Part shown: positions 8,031 through 15,631 of the stretch, piece by piece
Numbering within the stretch: position 1 is the first letter of the stretch
Layout: each line of letters opens with the position of its first letter
Source: Ralstonia sp. ASV6
GTDB lineage: Bacteria > Pseudomonadota > Gammaproteobacteria > Burkholderiales > Burkholderiaceae
DNA length: 44,688 nt
Direction of reading: 5' to 3'
Assembly: GCF_016429285.1 (NCBI RefSeq)
Contig: NZ_JAELUI010000039.1
Coordinates: forward strand, 1-44,688
Position numbers and translations under genes: made by a program
The notes under the pieces: model-generated
Seen by the model: the letters and a program-made list of their open reading frames with translations, nothing else
What the model was told of the DNA's origin: nothing
Databases searched by the model: none

Positions 8031-8660
8031 CTACAGGTCCGCCAGAACCACCTTGGTATAGGGCGCGTCATTGACCATCACGGTCACTTCCAGGCCCGTC
8101 ACAGCGTTGGGGGTGATCCGCGGCAGCATGCCGGAGGCCGCCACGGCGGATGCGGGGCGCGATGCATCCGCCGACAACGCCTTCCACCCCTGCGTTGTCC
8201 ACCCCCGCACTTGCAGTGCTGACGTGTGCTCCACCAGCGTCAGCCGCTCCGGCAATGTGGCATTCAGTGCTTCACGCGCGGGGCCGCGCTCGTTGAGCGG
8301 TGCTGAAGCTTCGCGGATGAGCGAGCCGCCGTCCACACGATAGCGCACCACCTGCCAGCGGATCGGCTGACGCGAATCGCGCAGCATGCGCACGATGCGA
8401 AGGTCACCATCGCCAAACACAACGGCTGGCTGACCAAGGTCGTCGTCACGCACGGCTTCACCAAAGTCCGTATCGAGCTGCTCGAACAGACGGTCGATGG
8501 CGCGCGTCTCCTCCAGGCTGTCCGCCAGCCGATGCTGGCCGCGGATGATGCCGTCCAGCGACCGCCACGAGATCAGCGCAATGATCGCCAGGATCGTGAT
8601 GGCGATCACCATTTCGATGAGGGTGAAGCCAGTTGACGGGCGGGCGCGCTGCATCAGCAT
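8031..8660 (-). CDS. gspJ: type II secretion minor pseudopilin GspJ
   Basis: The 209-residue protein starts with MLMQRARPSTGFTLIEMVIAITILAI..., a class III signal with the prepilin peptidase site before F and the conserved Glu5. The hydrophobic helix continues to about residue 30. The periplasmic part (RSLDGIIRGQHRLADSLEETRAIDRLFEQLDTDF) is the long helix typical of GspJ, followed by a beta-rich domain with VVRYRVDGGSLIREA. GspJ joins GspI and GspK in the pseudopilus tip. The start codon overlaps the gspI stop in an ATGA junction at 8657-8660; a second in-frame ATG lies at 8654. It is the last gene of the minus-strand gspF-H-I-J run. Confidence 0.9.
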   Translation of the reverse strand: MLMQRARPSTGFTLIEMVIAITILAIIALISWRSLDGIIRGQHRLADSLEETRAIDRLFEQLDTDFGEAVRDDDLGQPAVVFGDGDLRIVRMLRDSRQPIRWQVVRYRVDGGSLIREASAPLNERGPAREALNATLPERLTLVEHTSALQVRGWTTQGWKALSADASRPASAVAASGMLPRITPNAVTGLEVTVMVNDAPYTKVVLADL

Positions 8661-9070
8661 CAGAAGGCCTGATTGGAGGTGTCGGCCAGTACGGTGGCCA
8701 CTTGCGCCAGGCGCACGCGCGTCTCCAACCCTTCGCCTTCGCGATAGACGGAGACGACGACCAAGTGGAATACGGGGTTCTCTAGCACGATGACGGTGTC
8801 CTCGCACGTGAGCGCGATGCGCCCCTGGCCACACGGCGTGCGGTGCAGCCCCGGGGGCGGTACCGCATTGGCCAGGCGCATGCGCGCAAGGTGGTTGGTG
8901 GCGCTCCATTGCGCCAGCGTGCGCTCGCGCATGCCGGCGCTGGAATCGGCCAGCAAGCCGGTCGCCCGCAGGCAAGCACCCAGCGCCACGGCCACGATCA
9001 CCAGTGCCACCAGCACTTCCAGCAGCGTGAAGCCGGCAATGTGCCGCCGCGTGGCTCTATTGCACAACAT
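8660..9070 (-). CDS. gspI: type II secretion minor pseudopilin GspI
   Basis: The 136-residue protein is read from MLCNRATRRHIAGFTLLEVLVALVIVAVALGACL: a short basic leader, prepilin cleavage before F, Glu5 and a hydrophobic helix. The small C-terminal domain (about 100 residues) has the expected size for GspI. The frame is open further upstream to 9160, but the pilin leader fixes the start at 9070, which overlaps the end of gspH by 14 bases. The stop overlaps gspJ. GspI initiates assembly of the pseudopilus tip with GspJ and GspK. Overlap on both sides indicates tight translational coupling within the gspF-H-I-J unit. Confidence 0.9.
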   Translation of the reverse strand: MLCNRATRRHIAGFTLLEVLVALVIVAVALGACLRATGLLADSSAGMRERTLAQWSATNHLARMRLANAVPPPGLHRTPCGQGRIALTCEDTVIVLENPVFHLVVVSVYREGEGLETRVRLAQVATVLADTSNQAF

Positions 9071-9527
9071 AGCGGCTCGGGCCCGTGGTGACGATATCGA
9101 CCTGTGCCGTGTCGGCGGCCATGTGCAGGGTGATGGGCGGTTCGATGGCTTCGCGGCCAAACAGCATGTGCACGCTGCCGGATTGCGCGGGGCGGCCTAC
9201 CTGCATGAGTGACAGTGCAGACAAGGGCTGCCGCCACTCGCTCGCGCGCAGCACGTCGTCACGCAAGGGTTGCCAGGCATCGTGCTCGCGGATGAGGAAG
9301 CGGTAGCCCTCGGGCGTCGCCTCCCACACGATGGGTTGGGAGCGCAGGCGCGCCTCGTCATGCGCCGCCTGCAGCAGAAAAATCAGGCGCTGCGCCTGGT
9401 GTTCAAGCACCGTGCGCTGGCTTGGTTGCGCATTGACGACCACCGCCCCCATCACGATGCCGATGATGACCACCACCACCAGCATCTCCAGCAGCGTGAA
9501 GCCGCGTGCGCGCATGCCGGTGCGCAT
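9057..9527 (-). CDS. gspH: type II secretion minor pseudopilin GspH
   Basis: The 156-residue protein begins MRTGMRARGFTLLEMLVVVVIIGIVMGAVVV, a classical prepilin leader with Glu5 and a long hydrophobic helix. The C-terminal domain (for example VWEATPEGYRFLIREHDAWQPL) matches the GspH/FimT beta-rich fold, in which a residue pair such as 'GYRF' recurs. GspH is a minor pseudopilin between the tip complex and the GspG shaft. The start lies 2 bases after the gspF stop and the end overlaps gspI. The major pseudopilin GspG, normally between gspF and gspH, is missing here. The longer open frame to 9995 is a shadow in gspF. Confidence 0.9.
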   Translation of the reverse strand: MRTGMRARGFTLLEMLVVVVIIGIVMGAVVVNAQPSQRTVLEHQAQRLIFLLQAAHDEARLRSQPIVWEATPEGYRFLIREHDAWQPLRDDVLRASEWRQPLSALSLMQVGRPAQSGSVHMLFGREAIEPPITLHMAADTAQVDIVTTGPSRYVVQ

Positions 9528-9529
9528 GC

Positions 9530-10744
9530 TCAGTGCACCATCTGGTTGATGTCGAGAATCGGCATCAGTACGGCCAGCACGATCAGCAGCACCATCACGC
9601 CCATGCTCAGGATAAGCGCGGGTTCCAGCAGGCTGGTGATGAACAGCGTGCGGCGCTCCAGTTCGCGTGTCTCGCCCTCGGCTGCACGGTCCAGCATGGG
9701 AGCGAGGTTGCCGGTGGATTCTCCAGAGCGGATCAGGTGGACCAGCACAGGTGGAAACCGGTTGGCATGCGCCAGCGCGCGTGACAGCGACGTGCCCTCG
9801 CGCACGCGGCCGATGGCGTCTTCCACGTTCTGGCGCAGCACCACGTTGTTGAGCGTTTCCCCAGCCGCTTGCAGCGCCCGCAAGATTGGTACCCCCGCGC
9901 TGATGAGAATGGCCAACGTGCTGGCAAAGCGCGCCGTGTTGTAACCGCGCACGAGCCGGCCGATAAGCGGCGCGCCCAATAACCAGCCGTGCCATGCTTG
10001 ACGCGGGCCGGGTCGTCGCAACAGGCGTTTGACGCTCATACCGATTGCCGCTGCTACCAGTGCAGCCAGCCAGCCCCAGTCGCGCGCGAAATCGCTGCAG
10101 GCCAACATGATGATGGTCAGCGTCGGCAGCTTTTGCTTGGTCGTCGTGAAGACCCCCACCACCTGCGGCACCACGTAGGTCAGCAGGAAGACCACGATGC
10201 CAAACGCCACCACGGTGACGACGGCCGGATAAGTAAAGGCCAGCTTGATCTTTTGCGTGAGGGCGTTGCGGCCTTCGATGTAGTCGGCCAGGCGCGAGAG
10301 CACCACGTGCAGCTTGCCGGTGTGCTCACCGGCGGAAACCAGCGCGCGGTAGATGTCAGGAAAGTCGCGCGGGTGGCGGGCTAGCGCACCAGACAGCGAT
10401 TGCCCGCCCACCACCTCCGAGCGCAGCGTGCCGATGAGGTCGCGCACGTAGTCGCGCTCGGCTTCAGCCGCCAGGGCAGAGAGCGCTTCGTCCAGCGGCA
10501 GCCCGGCCGTCAGCAGGCTGGCCAGTTGGCGCGTGAACAGCGCTTGCTCCGTGGTGCCGAGGCGATGGCCGAACAACCCGTTGAGGCTCGTGCTGGCCGT
10601 GCGTTCGGTCACGGCGGATACGTCGATCGGCGTCATGCCGCGCGAGCGCAGCAGCGTGCGCGCACCTCGGCTGCCATCGGCATCGATGACGCCACGGCGC
10701 AGTTGTCCGGCCGGCGTGACGGCCTCGTAGCGAAAGGTCGGCAT
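9530..10744 (-). CDS. gspF: type II secretion inner-membrane platform protein GspF
   Basis: The 404-residue length is normal for GspF. It starts MPTFRYEAVTPAGQLRRGVIDAD, the conserved cytoplasmic N-terminus. Two repeated T2SSF domains follow (about 70-190 and 270-395), each with acidic loop motifs (LSGALARHPRDFPDIYRALVSAGEHTG; LSRALAHANRFPPVLVHLIRSGESTGNL). Transmembrane helices lie near 170-192, 220-238 and at the C-terminus (ILSMGVMVLLIVLAVLMPI). GspF is the membrane platform that links the GspE ATPase to pseudopilus assembly. It is the first gene of the minus-strand gspF-H-I-J unit. No gspC, D, E, G, L or M lies in this window, so the machine needs parts encoded elsewhere. Type IV pilus PilC is excluded by the neighbours. 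Confidence 0.93.
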   Translation of the reverse strand: MPTFRYEAVTPAGQLRRGVIDADGSRGARTLLRSRGMTPIDVSAVTERTASTSLNGLFGHRLGTTEQALFTRQLASLLTAGLPLDEALSALAAEAERDYVRDLIGTLRSEVVGGQSLSGALARHPRDFPDIYRALVSAGEHTGKLHVVLSRLADYIEGRNALTQKIKLAFTYPAVVTVVAFGIVVFLLTYVVPQVVGVFTTTKQKLPTLTIIMLACSDFARDWGWLAALVAAAIGMSVKRLLRRPGPRQAWHGWLLGAPLIGRLVRGYNTARFASTLAILISAGVPILRALQAAGETLNNVVLRQNVEDAIGRVREGTSLSRALAHANRFPPVLVHLIRSGESTGNLAPMLDRAAEGETRELERRTLFITSLLEPALILSMGVMVLLIVLAVLMPILDINQMVH

Positions 10745-10866
10745 GAGCGAGAACGGGCGAAGACTGCGGGTTCATCAGCAAAGCCGGACCGACTCTATGC
10801 AACAATGATGGCGATGTGGTGTGCGAAAGTTTGCACAAGCGTGTCAATGCGCCATGCGCGGCGGGT

Positions 10867-12285
10867 TTAGGCCCGCTTGCGTACCGGGCGCCGGCCCATC
10901 TCCTGCAGGAAGGCCCGTGCACGTGCCTCGCCGGTGTAGGCCGTGTTGATCCGCACCCAAGGCGAGACCTCCAGATTGGGCCGGAAGTAACTACCGGGCG
11001 CCAGCGTCACACCATGCCGCTCAGCCGCGGTAACGAGTTCGCGCGAATCCTCCACGTGCGGCACGCGCGCCCACAGGAAGTTGCCGCCGGTTGGGTGATG
11101 AAACACTTCCCAGCCCGCGTCCGTCAGCACGTCGAGCGAGGCGATGAGCGAATCGCCGATGCGTTGCCGCAGCCGCTCGGTGTATTTGCGGTACGCACCG
11201 CGCTCCAGCAGTGTTGCCACGACCGCCTCTGAAAAGCGCGAGCCGCCCACGCTGGTGAGCATCTTTACGTCGGTCAGGTCCTGCACGAGATCGCGCCGCG
11301 CAATCAGGTAGCCCACGCGCAGCGATGCCGATACCGTTTTGGAGAACCCGCCCACGTAGATCACGTGTTCAAGCTGGTCCAGCGTGGCCAGCCGTGCGGT
11401 CGGGTCGGCTTGGATGTCGGCAAAGATGTCGTCTTCCACAAAGACAAAGCCGTGGCGACGCGCCAGCTCCAGCAGGCGGAACGCAACCGGCGGAGACAGC
11501 ACCGAGCCTGTCGGGTTGTGCAGCACGCTGTTGATGAAGAACAGCTTGGGCCGGTGCTCACGCAGCATCGCCTCGGTCACCTCCACGTCGGGGCCATCGG
11601 CGGTGCGTGGAATGCCGACCAGCTTGACGCCATGCAGGCGCAGCAGGCCGAACACGTTGTAGTAGCCCGGGTCTTCCACGAACACGGTATCGCCGGGCTT
11701 GAGCAGATGGCGGATGACGAGATCGATGGCCTGGCTTGCGCCCACCGTCATCATCACGTTGGGCAGCTCGGCCTGGATGCCCAGTTGGCGTGCGCGCGTC
11801 ATGATCTGGTGCCGTAGCGCGGTGTTGCCCAGCGGTGTGGCGTAGTCGATCACCGCTTCCACGTCGGTGCGCGAGACCTGGCGGATGGCCTGCGTAAGGC
11901 CGCCCATGTCGCGCCAGTCCGCCGGCACAAAACCGCCGCCCAGCTTGAGCGACGCGTCAGGGTAGTTGAACTGCTCAAGGATGTGATCAGATTCGACCTC
12001 TGCGCGGCGCGGGTCAGACCAGCCGCGTCCTGCGCGCCCGGTCAGGCCGCTCTCGGCCACGTAGAAGCCCGAGCCGTGGCGCGAGTCCAGCAGCCCCAGC
12101 GACACCAGTCGGTCATACGCCTCGATCACCGGAAATCGGCTGATGCTGTACTCGGCCGCCAACTGGCGGATCGACGGCAGCTTGGCGCCGGGCCTCACAT
12201 CGTTGTCGCGAATCCAGGTCTGCACGCCGGCCACGATCTGGTCAGCAATGGGCACGCGGGTGGTGGCGTCGATCAGGAGCTTCAT
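10867..12285 (-). CDS. MocR-type GntR regulator with aminotransferase domain
   Basis: The 472-residue protein combines a GntR winged helix-turn-helix (residues 1-78; PGAKLPSIRQLAAEYSISRFPVIEAYDRL) with a fold-type I aminotransferase domain (about 110-465). In the latter, Lys316 in GGFSKTVSASLRVG is the expected PLP Schiff-base lysine, HNPTG lies at 256-260 and VEDD at 283-286. MocR proteins sense PLP or PLP adducts of amino acids and act as transcription factors. The ATG at 12285 follows GGAGG. Just upstream is a composite ACTGTTC operator, repeated with identical spacing in front of the DUF2917 gene near 18451, suggesting autoregulation plus control of that divergent region. The true ligand cannot be read from the sequence. 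Confidence 0.92.
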   Translation of the reverse strand: MKLLIDATTRVPIADQIVAGVQTWIRDNDVRPGAKLPSIRQLAAEYSISRFPVIEAYDRLVSLGLLDSRHGSGFYVAESGLTGRAGRGWSDPRRAEVESDHILEQFNYPDASLKLGGGFVPADWRDMGGLTQAIRQVSRTDVEAVIDYATPLGNTALRHQIMTRARQLGIQAELPNVMMTVGASQAIDLVIRHLLKPGDTVFVEDPGYYNVFGLLRLHGVKLVGIPRTADGPDVEVTEAMLREHRPKLFFINSVLHNPTGSVLSPPVAFRLLELARRHGFVFVEDDIFADIQADPTARLATLDQLEHVIYVGGFSKTVSASLRVGYLIARRDLVQDLTDVKMLTSVGGSRFSEAVVATLLERGAYRKYTERLRQRIGDSLIASLDVLTDAGWEVFHHPTGGNFLWARVPHVEDSRELVTAAERHGVTLAPGSYFRPNLEVSPWVRINTAYTGEARARAFLQEMGRRPVRKRA

Positions 12286-12315
12286 GGGCGATAGCCCTCC
12301 GTAGCGGATGATGCG

Positions 12316-12347
12316 GAACAGTCATGTGCAACTGTTCGTGACTGTTC
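12316..12347 (-). promoter_or_regulatory. predicted operator of the MocR-type regulator (site 1)
   Basis: One GAACAGT (12316-12322) is followed after 8 bases by ACTGTTC (12331-12337) and, 10 bases start to start, by a second ACTGTTC (12341-12347). This is an inverted plus direct repeat array typical of MocR binding sites. It ends 30 bases upstream of the regulator's start codon, consistent with autoregulation. The same array with the same spacings is found at 18326-18357. Confidence 0.75.
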
Positions 12348-12558
12348 ACATTGTAACGATCCGCTGTCCAACTGAAAGAAGCGCCGATGCCCGGCTGGCG
12401 TATTTCAACGCACATGAACTCCAACATCGACTGCGCGGCCCATGAACTGGCTGCACGAGCGAACGATGCCTGGGAGGAGGGTGCACGCGACAAGGTGGCC
12501 GCCTCTTTGAGGGAGGCGTTCGTCCCGCGAGATCATCTTCTTGTGCAGCGCCACGGAG

Positions 12559-12711
12559 GCGAGCAACCTCGTGGCACAGACGCTTGGTCGCCAGCAGCAC
12601 GCCGGTCTGAAGAAGGCCGGCAGGGCCGGGCATTCGCTGAAAGAGCAAAGCCAGCAGCTTAAGCAGGTGGTGTCGGTGTTCCGGATTGATCGGGAAGCGG
12701 CACTCGGGTGA
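12559..12711 (+). pseudogene. remnant of a methyl-accepting chemotaxis protein (C-terminal end)
   Basis: In one frame the translation ends HSLKEQSQQLKQVVSVFR followed by IDREAALG and a stop. This closely matches the conserved C-terminal end of the chemoreceptor signalling domain (SL-x-EQA-x-L-x-x-x-V-x-x-FR). Upstream, VAQTLGRQQHAGLKKA resembles the '[18 protein letters not shown]' segment with substitutions and a loss of about three residues. The frame is closed by a stop at 12508-12510 and no signalling-hairpin core or N-terminal sensor is present, so only the 3' end of a gene remains. Comparison with the intact receptor at 33140-34993 shows the same end layout ([17 protein letters not shown]). 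Confidence 0.55.
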
Positions 12712-12732
12712 TCGCGCTGGTGGTAAGGCAAG

Positions 12733-12767
12733 ACCGGCGCCCTGGGCAAGGAGCCGGTTTTTCTTTG
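12733..12767 (+). terminator. terminator-like hairpin after the chemoreceptor remnant
   Basis: ACCGGC (12733-12738) pairs with GCCGGT (12753-12758) and is followed by TTTTTCTTT. A small inner GCCC/GGGC pairing lies in the loop. It is placed 22 bases past the remnant's stop, as expected for the terminator of the lost chemoreceptor gene. Confidence 0.6.
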
Positions 12768-12819
12768 GTCAGATGCCGAGGTCTAGCAAAAACGGATGGA
12801 GCGCGCCGTCAACGCGCCG

Positions 12820-13473
12820 TCAACGCCCCTTCATCCGCTGCACGGATCGATCCCCAACCCACTGCACTACGCTTACCAGGGCAATCAGCAGCACGATCAC
12901 GACCGCCATGACCGTGGTGTCGAAGCGCTGATAGCCGTAGCGGATGGCGATGTCACCCAGGCCGCCTGCGCCCACCGCGCCCGCCATGGCCGATGCGCCA
13001 ATCAGCGAGACGATGGTGAGCGTGAAGCCGCCGATGATGCCGGGCAGTGCCTCGGGCAGCAGCACATGCCAGACGATGTGTCGGCGCTTGCAGCCCATCG
13101 CCTGCGCGGCTTCCACCAGGCCGCGGTCGACTTCGCGCAGGCTGATCTCGGCAATGCGCGCAAAGAACGGCGTGGCGCTGATCGACAGCGGCACGACCGC
13201 CGCCCATACGCCAATGGTGGCCCCCACCACCAGCCGTGTGAACGGCAGCAGTGCCACCAGCAGGATGATGAAGGGCGTGGCACGAAAGCCGTTGATGAGC
13301 GCACCCAGCACGCGGTGCACGCGGGGCGATTTCAGCGTGTTGCCTGGCGCCGTCAGCACCAGGATCAGCGCCAGGGGGATACCGGCCAGCGCGGCGATCA
13401 GCGCAGATGCGGACACCATCGTCAGCGTGTCGAGCAGGCCCTGCCAGATGCGGTCAATCGTGAGCGGGGACAT
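12820..13473 (-). CDS. metI: methionine ABC transporter permease MetI
   Basis: The 217-residue integral membrane protein has about five helices and the binding-protein-dependent permease fold. The cytoplasmic coupling loop [29 protein letters not shown] (residues about 120-150) is the EAA motif that contacts the ATPase. Its size and sequence ([22 protein letters not shown]) match MetI of the D/L-methionine importer MetNIQ. The ATG at 13473 is preferred over a TTG two codons upstream; it overlaps the end of metN by 20 bases. It is the last gene of the metQ-metN-metI operon. Confidence 0.93.
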   Translation of the reverse strand: MSPLTIDRIWQGLLDTLTMVSASALIAALAGIPLALILVLTAPGNTLKSPRVHRVLGALINGFRATPFIILLVALLPFTRLVVGATIGVWAAVVPLSISATPFFARIAEISLREVDRGLVEAAQAMGCKRRHIVWHVLLPEALPGIIGGFTLTIVSLIGASAMAGAVGAGGLGDIAIRYGYQRFDTTVMAVVIVLLIALVSVVQWVGDRSVQRMKGR

Positions 13474-14590
13474 AGCCAAGGCTCCGGGTGGACTGGGACA
13501 GTTGCAAGGCCGCTAGCGCATCTTGCGAGAGGGTGCCGCCCGCTGCCGCAACCAGCAGGTGCCCTTGCGTGCGGCCCTGGATGCGATCGAGATCGGCGCG
13601 CAGCAGACGTGTCGGGTGGCGCAGCGCCTGAGCGATCTGCGCCAGCTCGGGCACGGCGACCGTACCGGTGTAGCCCAGTTCAATCAATTGTTCAAAGGTG
13701 CCGCGCGTGGGCGGGGTGGGCTGCAGGCGTGCCGCCACGTCGTCGGGCAAGCCGCCGCGCAGCGGTTGCAGCAGGGCGCGCGTGGCGTCGTGCTGCGGGT
13801 CACCAAAGACGCGCCACACGGGGCCCTGCTCTGCGACGCGGCCGGCTTCGAGCACCAGCACGTTGTCGCAGATGTCGCGGATCACCCCCATCTCGTGCGT
13901 GATGAGCACGATGGTCAGGCCTAGGCGGCGGTTGATGTCGCGCAGCAGAGCGAGGATGGCGTCGGTCGTTTCCGGGTCAAGCGCGGAGGTGGCTTCGTCG
14001 CACAGCAGGATCTCAGGCCGGTGCACCAGTGCACGGGCAATGCCCACACGCTGCTTCTGCCCGCCGGACAGGCGCCCTGGATACACGTGCTGCTTGCCCT
14101 CCAGCCCGACCAGCGCCAGTAGCGCATCCACGCGTTGCGCAATCTCCGCCGCCGGCACACCGGCCACCCTCAACGGCAGCGCGACGTTCTCCCACACCGT
14201 CTTGGCAGAGAGCAGATTGAAGTGCTGGAAGATCATGCCGATGCGCCGGCGCAGCCCCACCAGCGCATGCGTGCCAAGCGTGCCGACGTCGACACCGTCT
14301 ACCAGCACCTGCCCGCTAGTCGGCTTCTCCAGCCCGTTGATGGTGCGCAGCAGGCTGGACTTACCCGCACCGCTGCGCCCAATGATGCCGAAGATGCCAC
14401 CGGCCGGAATGTCGAGATCGATGCCTTGCAGCGCATGCACATCGCCCGCCGCCGCGCGGTACGTCTTGCCGACGTTGCGGAAGGTGATGGTGCCTGCGGT
14501 GGGCGCAGCAACAACCGCATCGGCGGCCCTGGCGTGCGGCACCGTGGCGTCGTGCCAGGCGTGGACGGGGTTTGAGACAAGTGTGGTCAT
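13454..14590 (-). CDS. metN: methionine ABC transporter ATP-binding protein MetN
   Basis: The 378-residue ATPase has a Walker [10 protein letters not shown] near residue 72, signature [15 protein letters not shown] and Walker [14 protein letters not shown], then an H-loop (LITHE). A C-terminal extension (about 290-370) fits the NIL/ACT-like domain that in MetN binds methionine and inhibits transport when the cytoplasm is replete. The first 33 residues ([33 protein letters not shown]) precede the usual MetN start and may be an unstructured extension. No later in-frame ATG is available before the ABC core. It lies 20 bases after metQ and overlaps metI. Confidence 0.93.
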   Translation of the reverse strand: MTTLVSNPVHAWHDATVPHARAADAVVAAPTAGTITFRNVGKTYRAAAGDVHALQGIDLDIPAGGIFGIIGRSGAGKSSLLRTINGLEKPTSGQVLVDGVDVGTLGTHALVGLRRRIGMIFQHFNLLSAKTVWENVALPLRVAGVPAAEIAQRVDALLALVGLEGKQHVYPGRLSGGQKQRVGIARALVHRPEILLCDEATSALDPETTDAILALLRDINRRLGLTIVLITHEMGVIRDICDNVLVLEAGRVAEQGPVWRVFGDPQHDATRALLQPLRGGLPDDVAARLQPTPPTRGTFEQLIELGYTGTVAVPELAQIAQALRHPTRLLRADLDRIQGRTQGHLLVAAAGGTLSQDALAALQLSQSTRSLGYVPAHD

Positions 14591-14610
14591 GGCGTTACCG
14601 GGTCATCGTT

Positions 14611-15420
14611 TCAGCGCTTGAGCCAGGGCAGGGTGTAGAGCTTGTTGTCGTTGGCATACGACGTGTGGATCTGCTGCTGTACCGCTGGCGACTCCTGATA
14701 CAGCTTGATGAAGCGCGCGATGCGTGGGTCGCCCGCGTTGTCGCGCCGCGCCACGAAGCGGATGGCGAAGTACTCGTCGTCGATGCCCGAGTACAGCAGG
14801 CCTGCGCCGGCAATGTCGGCCTTGCCCGCATTGACGAAGTGCGCCGGATAGCCCTGAGCGAGGTCCACGTCGTCCAGTGCGCGCACGAGCTGCGGGCCCT
14901 CGATCTCGACAAACTTGAGCTTCTTCGGGTTGGCCACCACGTCATTGAGCGTGCCGCGCGCGCCTACGCCGTCACGCAGCTTGATCAGCCCAGCCTTCTG
15001 CAGCAGCAACAGGCCGCGGCCCTGGTTGACGGGGTCGTTGGCTACCGCCACGCGCGCGCCGTCCTTCAGATCAGCCAGGCGCTTGATCTTGCTGGAATAC
15101 AGGCCGATGTTGCCCAGCACGCCGATGCCGACGCTCTTGAACGCATAGCCGCGCTCCTTGACGGCGTTGTCCAGAAAGGCCTGGTGCTGGAAATAGTTGA
15201 GGTCCAGGTCGCCCGAGGCGAGCGCGACATTGGGGGTGGTCCAGTCGGTCAACTCGACCACCTTGACATCCAGCCCCTGCTTGCGGGCTTCAGCGGCGGC
15301 TACCTCCACGGAATCGGCCAGCGCGCCGGGTGTGACGCCAATGCGCAACGGTGCCGCATATGCGGCGGCGGTCAAGGTGAGTGTGGCGAAGGCGAGGAAG
15401 AGTCGATGTGTGAGCTTCAT
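14611..15420 (-). CDS. metQ: MetQ/NlpA-family methionine-binding protein, non-lipidated
   Basis: The 269-residue substrate-binding protein of the methionine importer starts at MKLTHRLFLAFATLTLTAAAYAAPLRIGV. The open frame extends to 15483, but the signal peptide fixes the ATG at 15420. Family motifs visible are VELTDWTTPNVALASGDLDLNYFQHQAFLD, IGVLGNIGLYSSKIK and VANDPVNQGRGLLLLQKAGLI. Most MetQ proteins in enteric bacteria are lipoproteins. Here the signal peptide has no cysteine, so this is predicted to be a soluble periplasmic protein. It is the first gene of metQ-metN-metI. I saw no S-box or SAM-type riboswitch in its 211-base upstream interval. Confidence 0.92.
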   Translation of the reverse strand: MKLTHRLFLAFATLTLTAAAYAAPLRIGVTPGALADSVEVAAAEARKQGLDVKVVELTDWTTPNVALASGDLDLNYFQHQAFLDNAVKERGYAFKSVGIGVLGNIGLYSSKIKRLADLKDGARVAVANDPVNQGRGLLLLQKAGLIKLRDGVGARGTLNDVVANPKKLKFVEIEGPQLVRALDDVDLAQGYPAHFVNAGKADIAGAGLLYSGIDDEYFAIRFVARRDNAGDPRIARFIKLYQESPAVQQQIHTSYANDNKLYTLPWLKR

Positions 15421-15631
15421 GGGTGTGCATGCTGCAAAGGGAACATGGGGTGATTCCAGCATGGCGGGTGGCCCTATTCCCACGAATATTTGCGTAGATG
15501 GTTACTCGGTCCGGACATGGCCCTGTAGCGGGGTGTGCTGGCGGCGGCACGCGAGTACAGCGATACTGGTGCCTTACGCCCGGTGCACGCATGCTGGGCG
15601 AAGGCAGTTCACCCTCAAGGAGCGGAGACCA

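Larger units (their letters stand above)
12286..12819. other. 534-base interval: MocR promoter, decayed chemoreceptor 3' end, terminator
   Basis: Between the MocR-type gene and metI there is no intact gene. The left end holds the MocR operator and leader. The middle and right hold the decayed methyl-accepting chemotaxis protein end (12559-12711) and its terminator-like hairpin (12733-12767). The stretch 12360-12558 has no recognisable gene. The short open frames there lack coherent protein character. Confidence 0.6.

Noticed and set aside
12387-12662. 91-codon open frame upstream of metI
   Set aside because: The sequence is better explained as the scrambled end of a chemoreceptor read out of frame. 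The open frame has no ribosome site or protein-like character.
15421-15631. SAM or methionine riboswitch upstream of metQ
   Set aside because: No S-box, SAM-II-like pseudoknot or other recognisable conserved core was found in the 211 bases.
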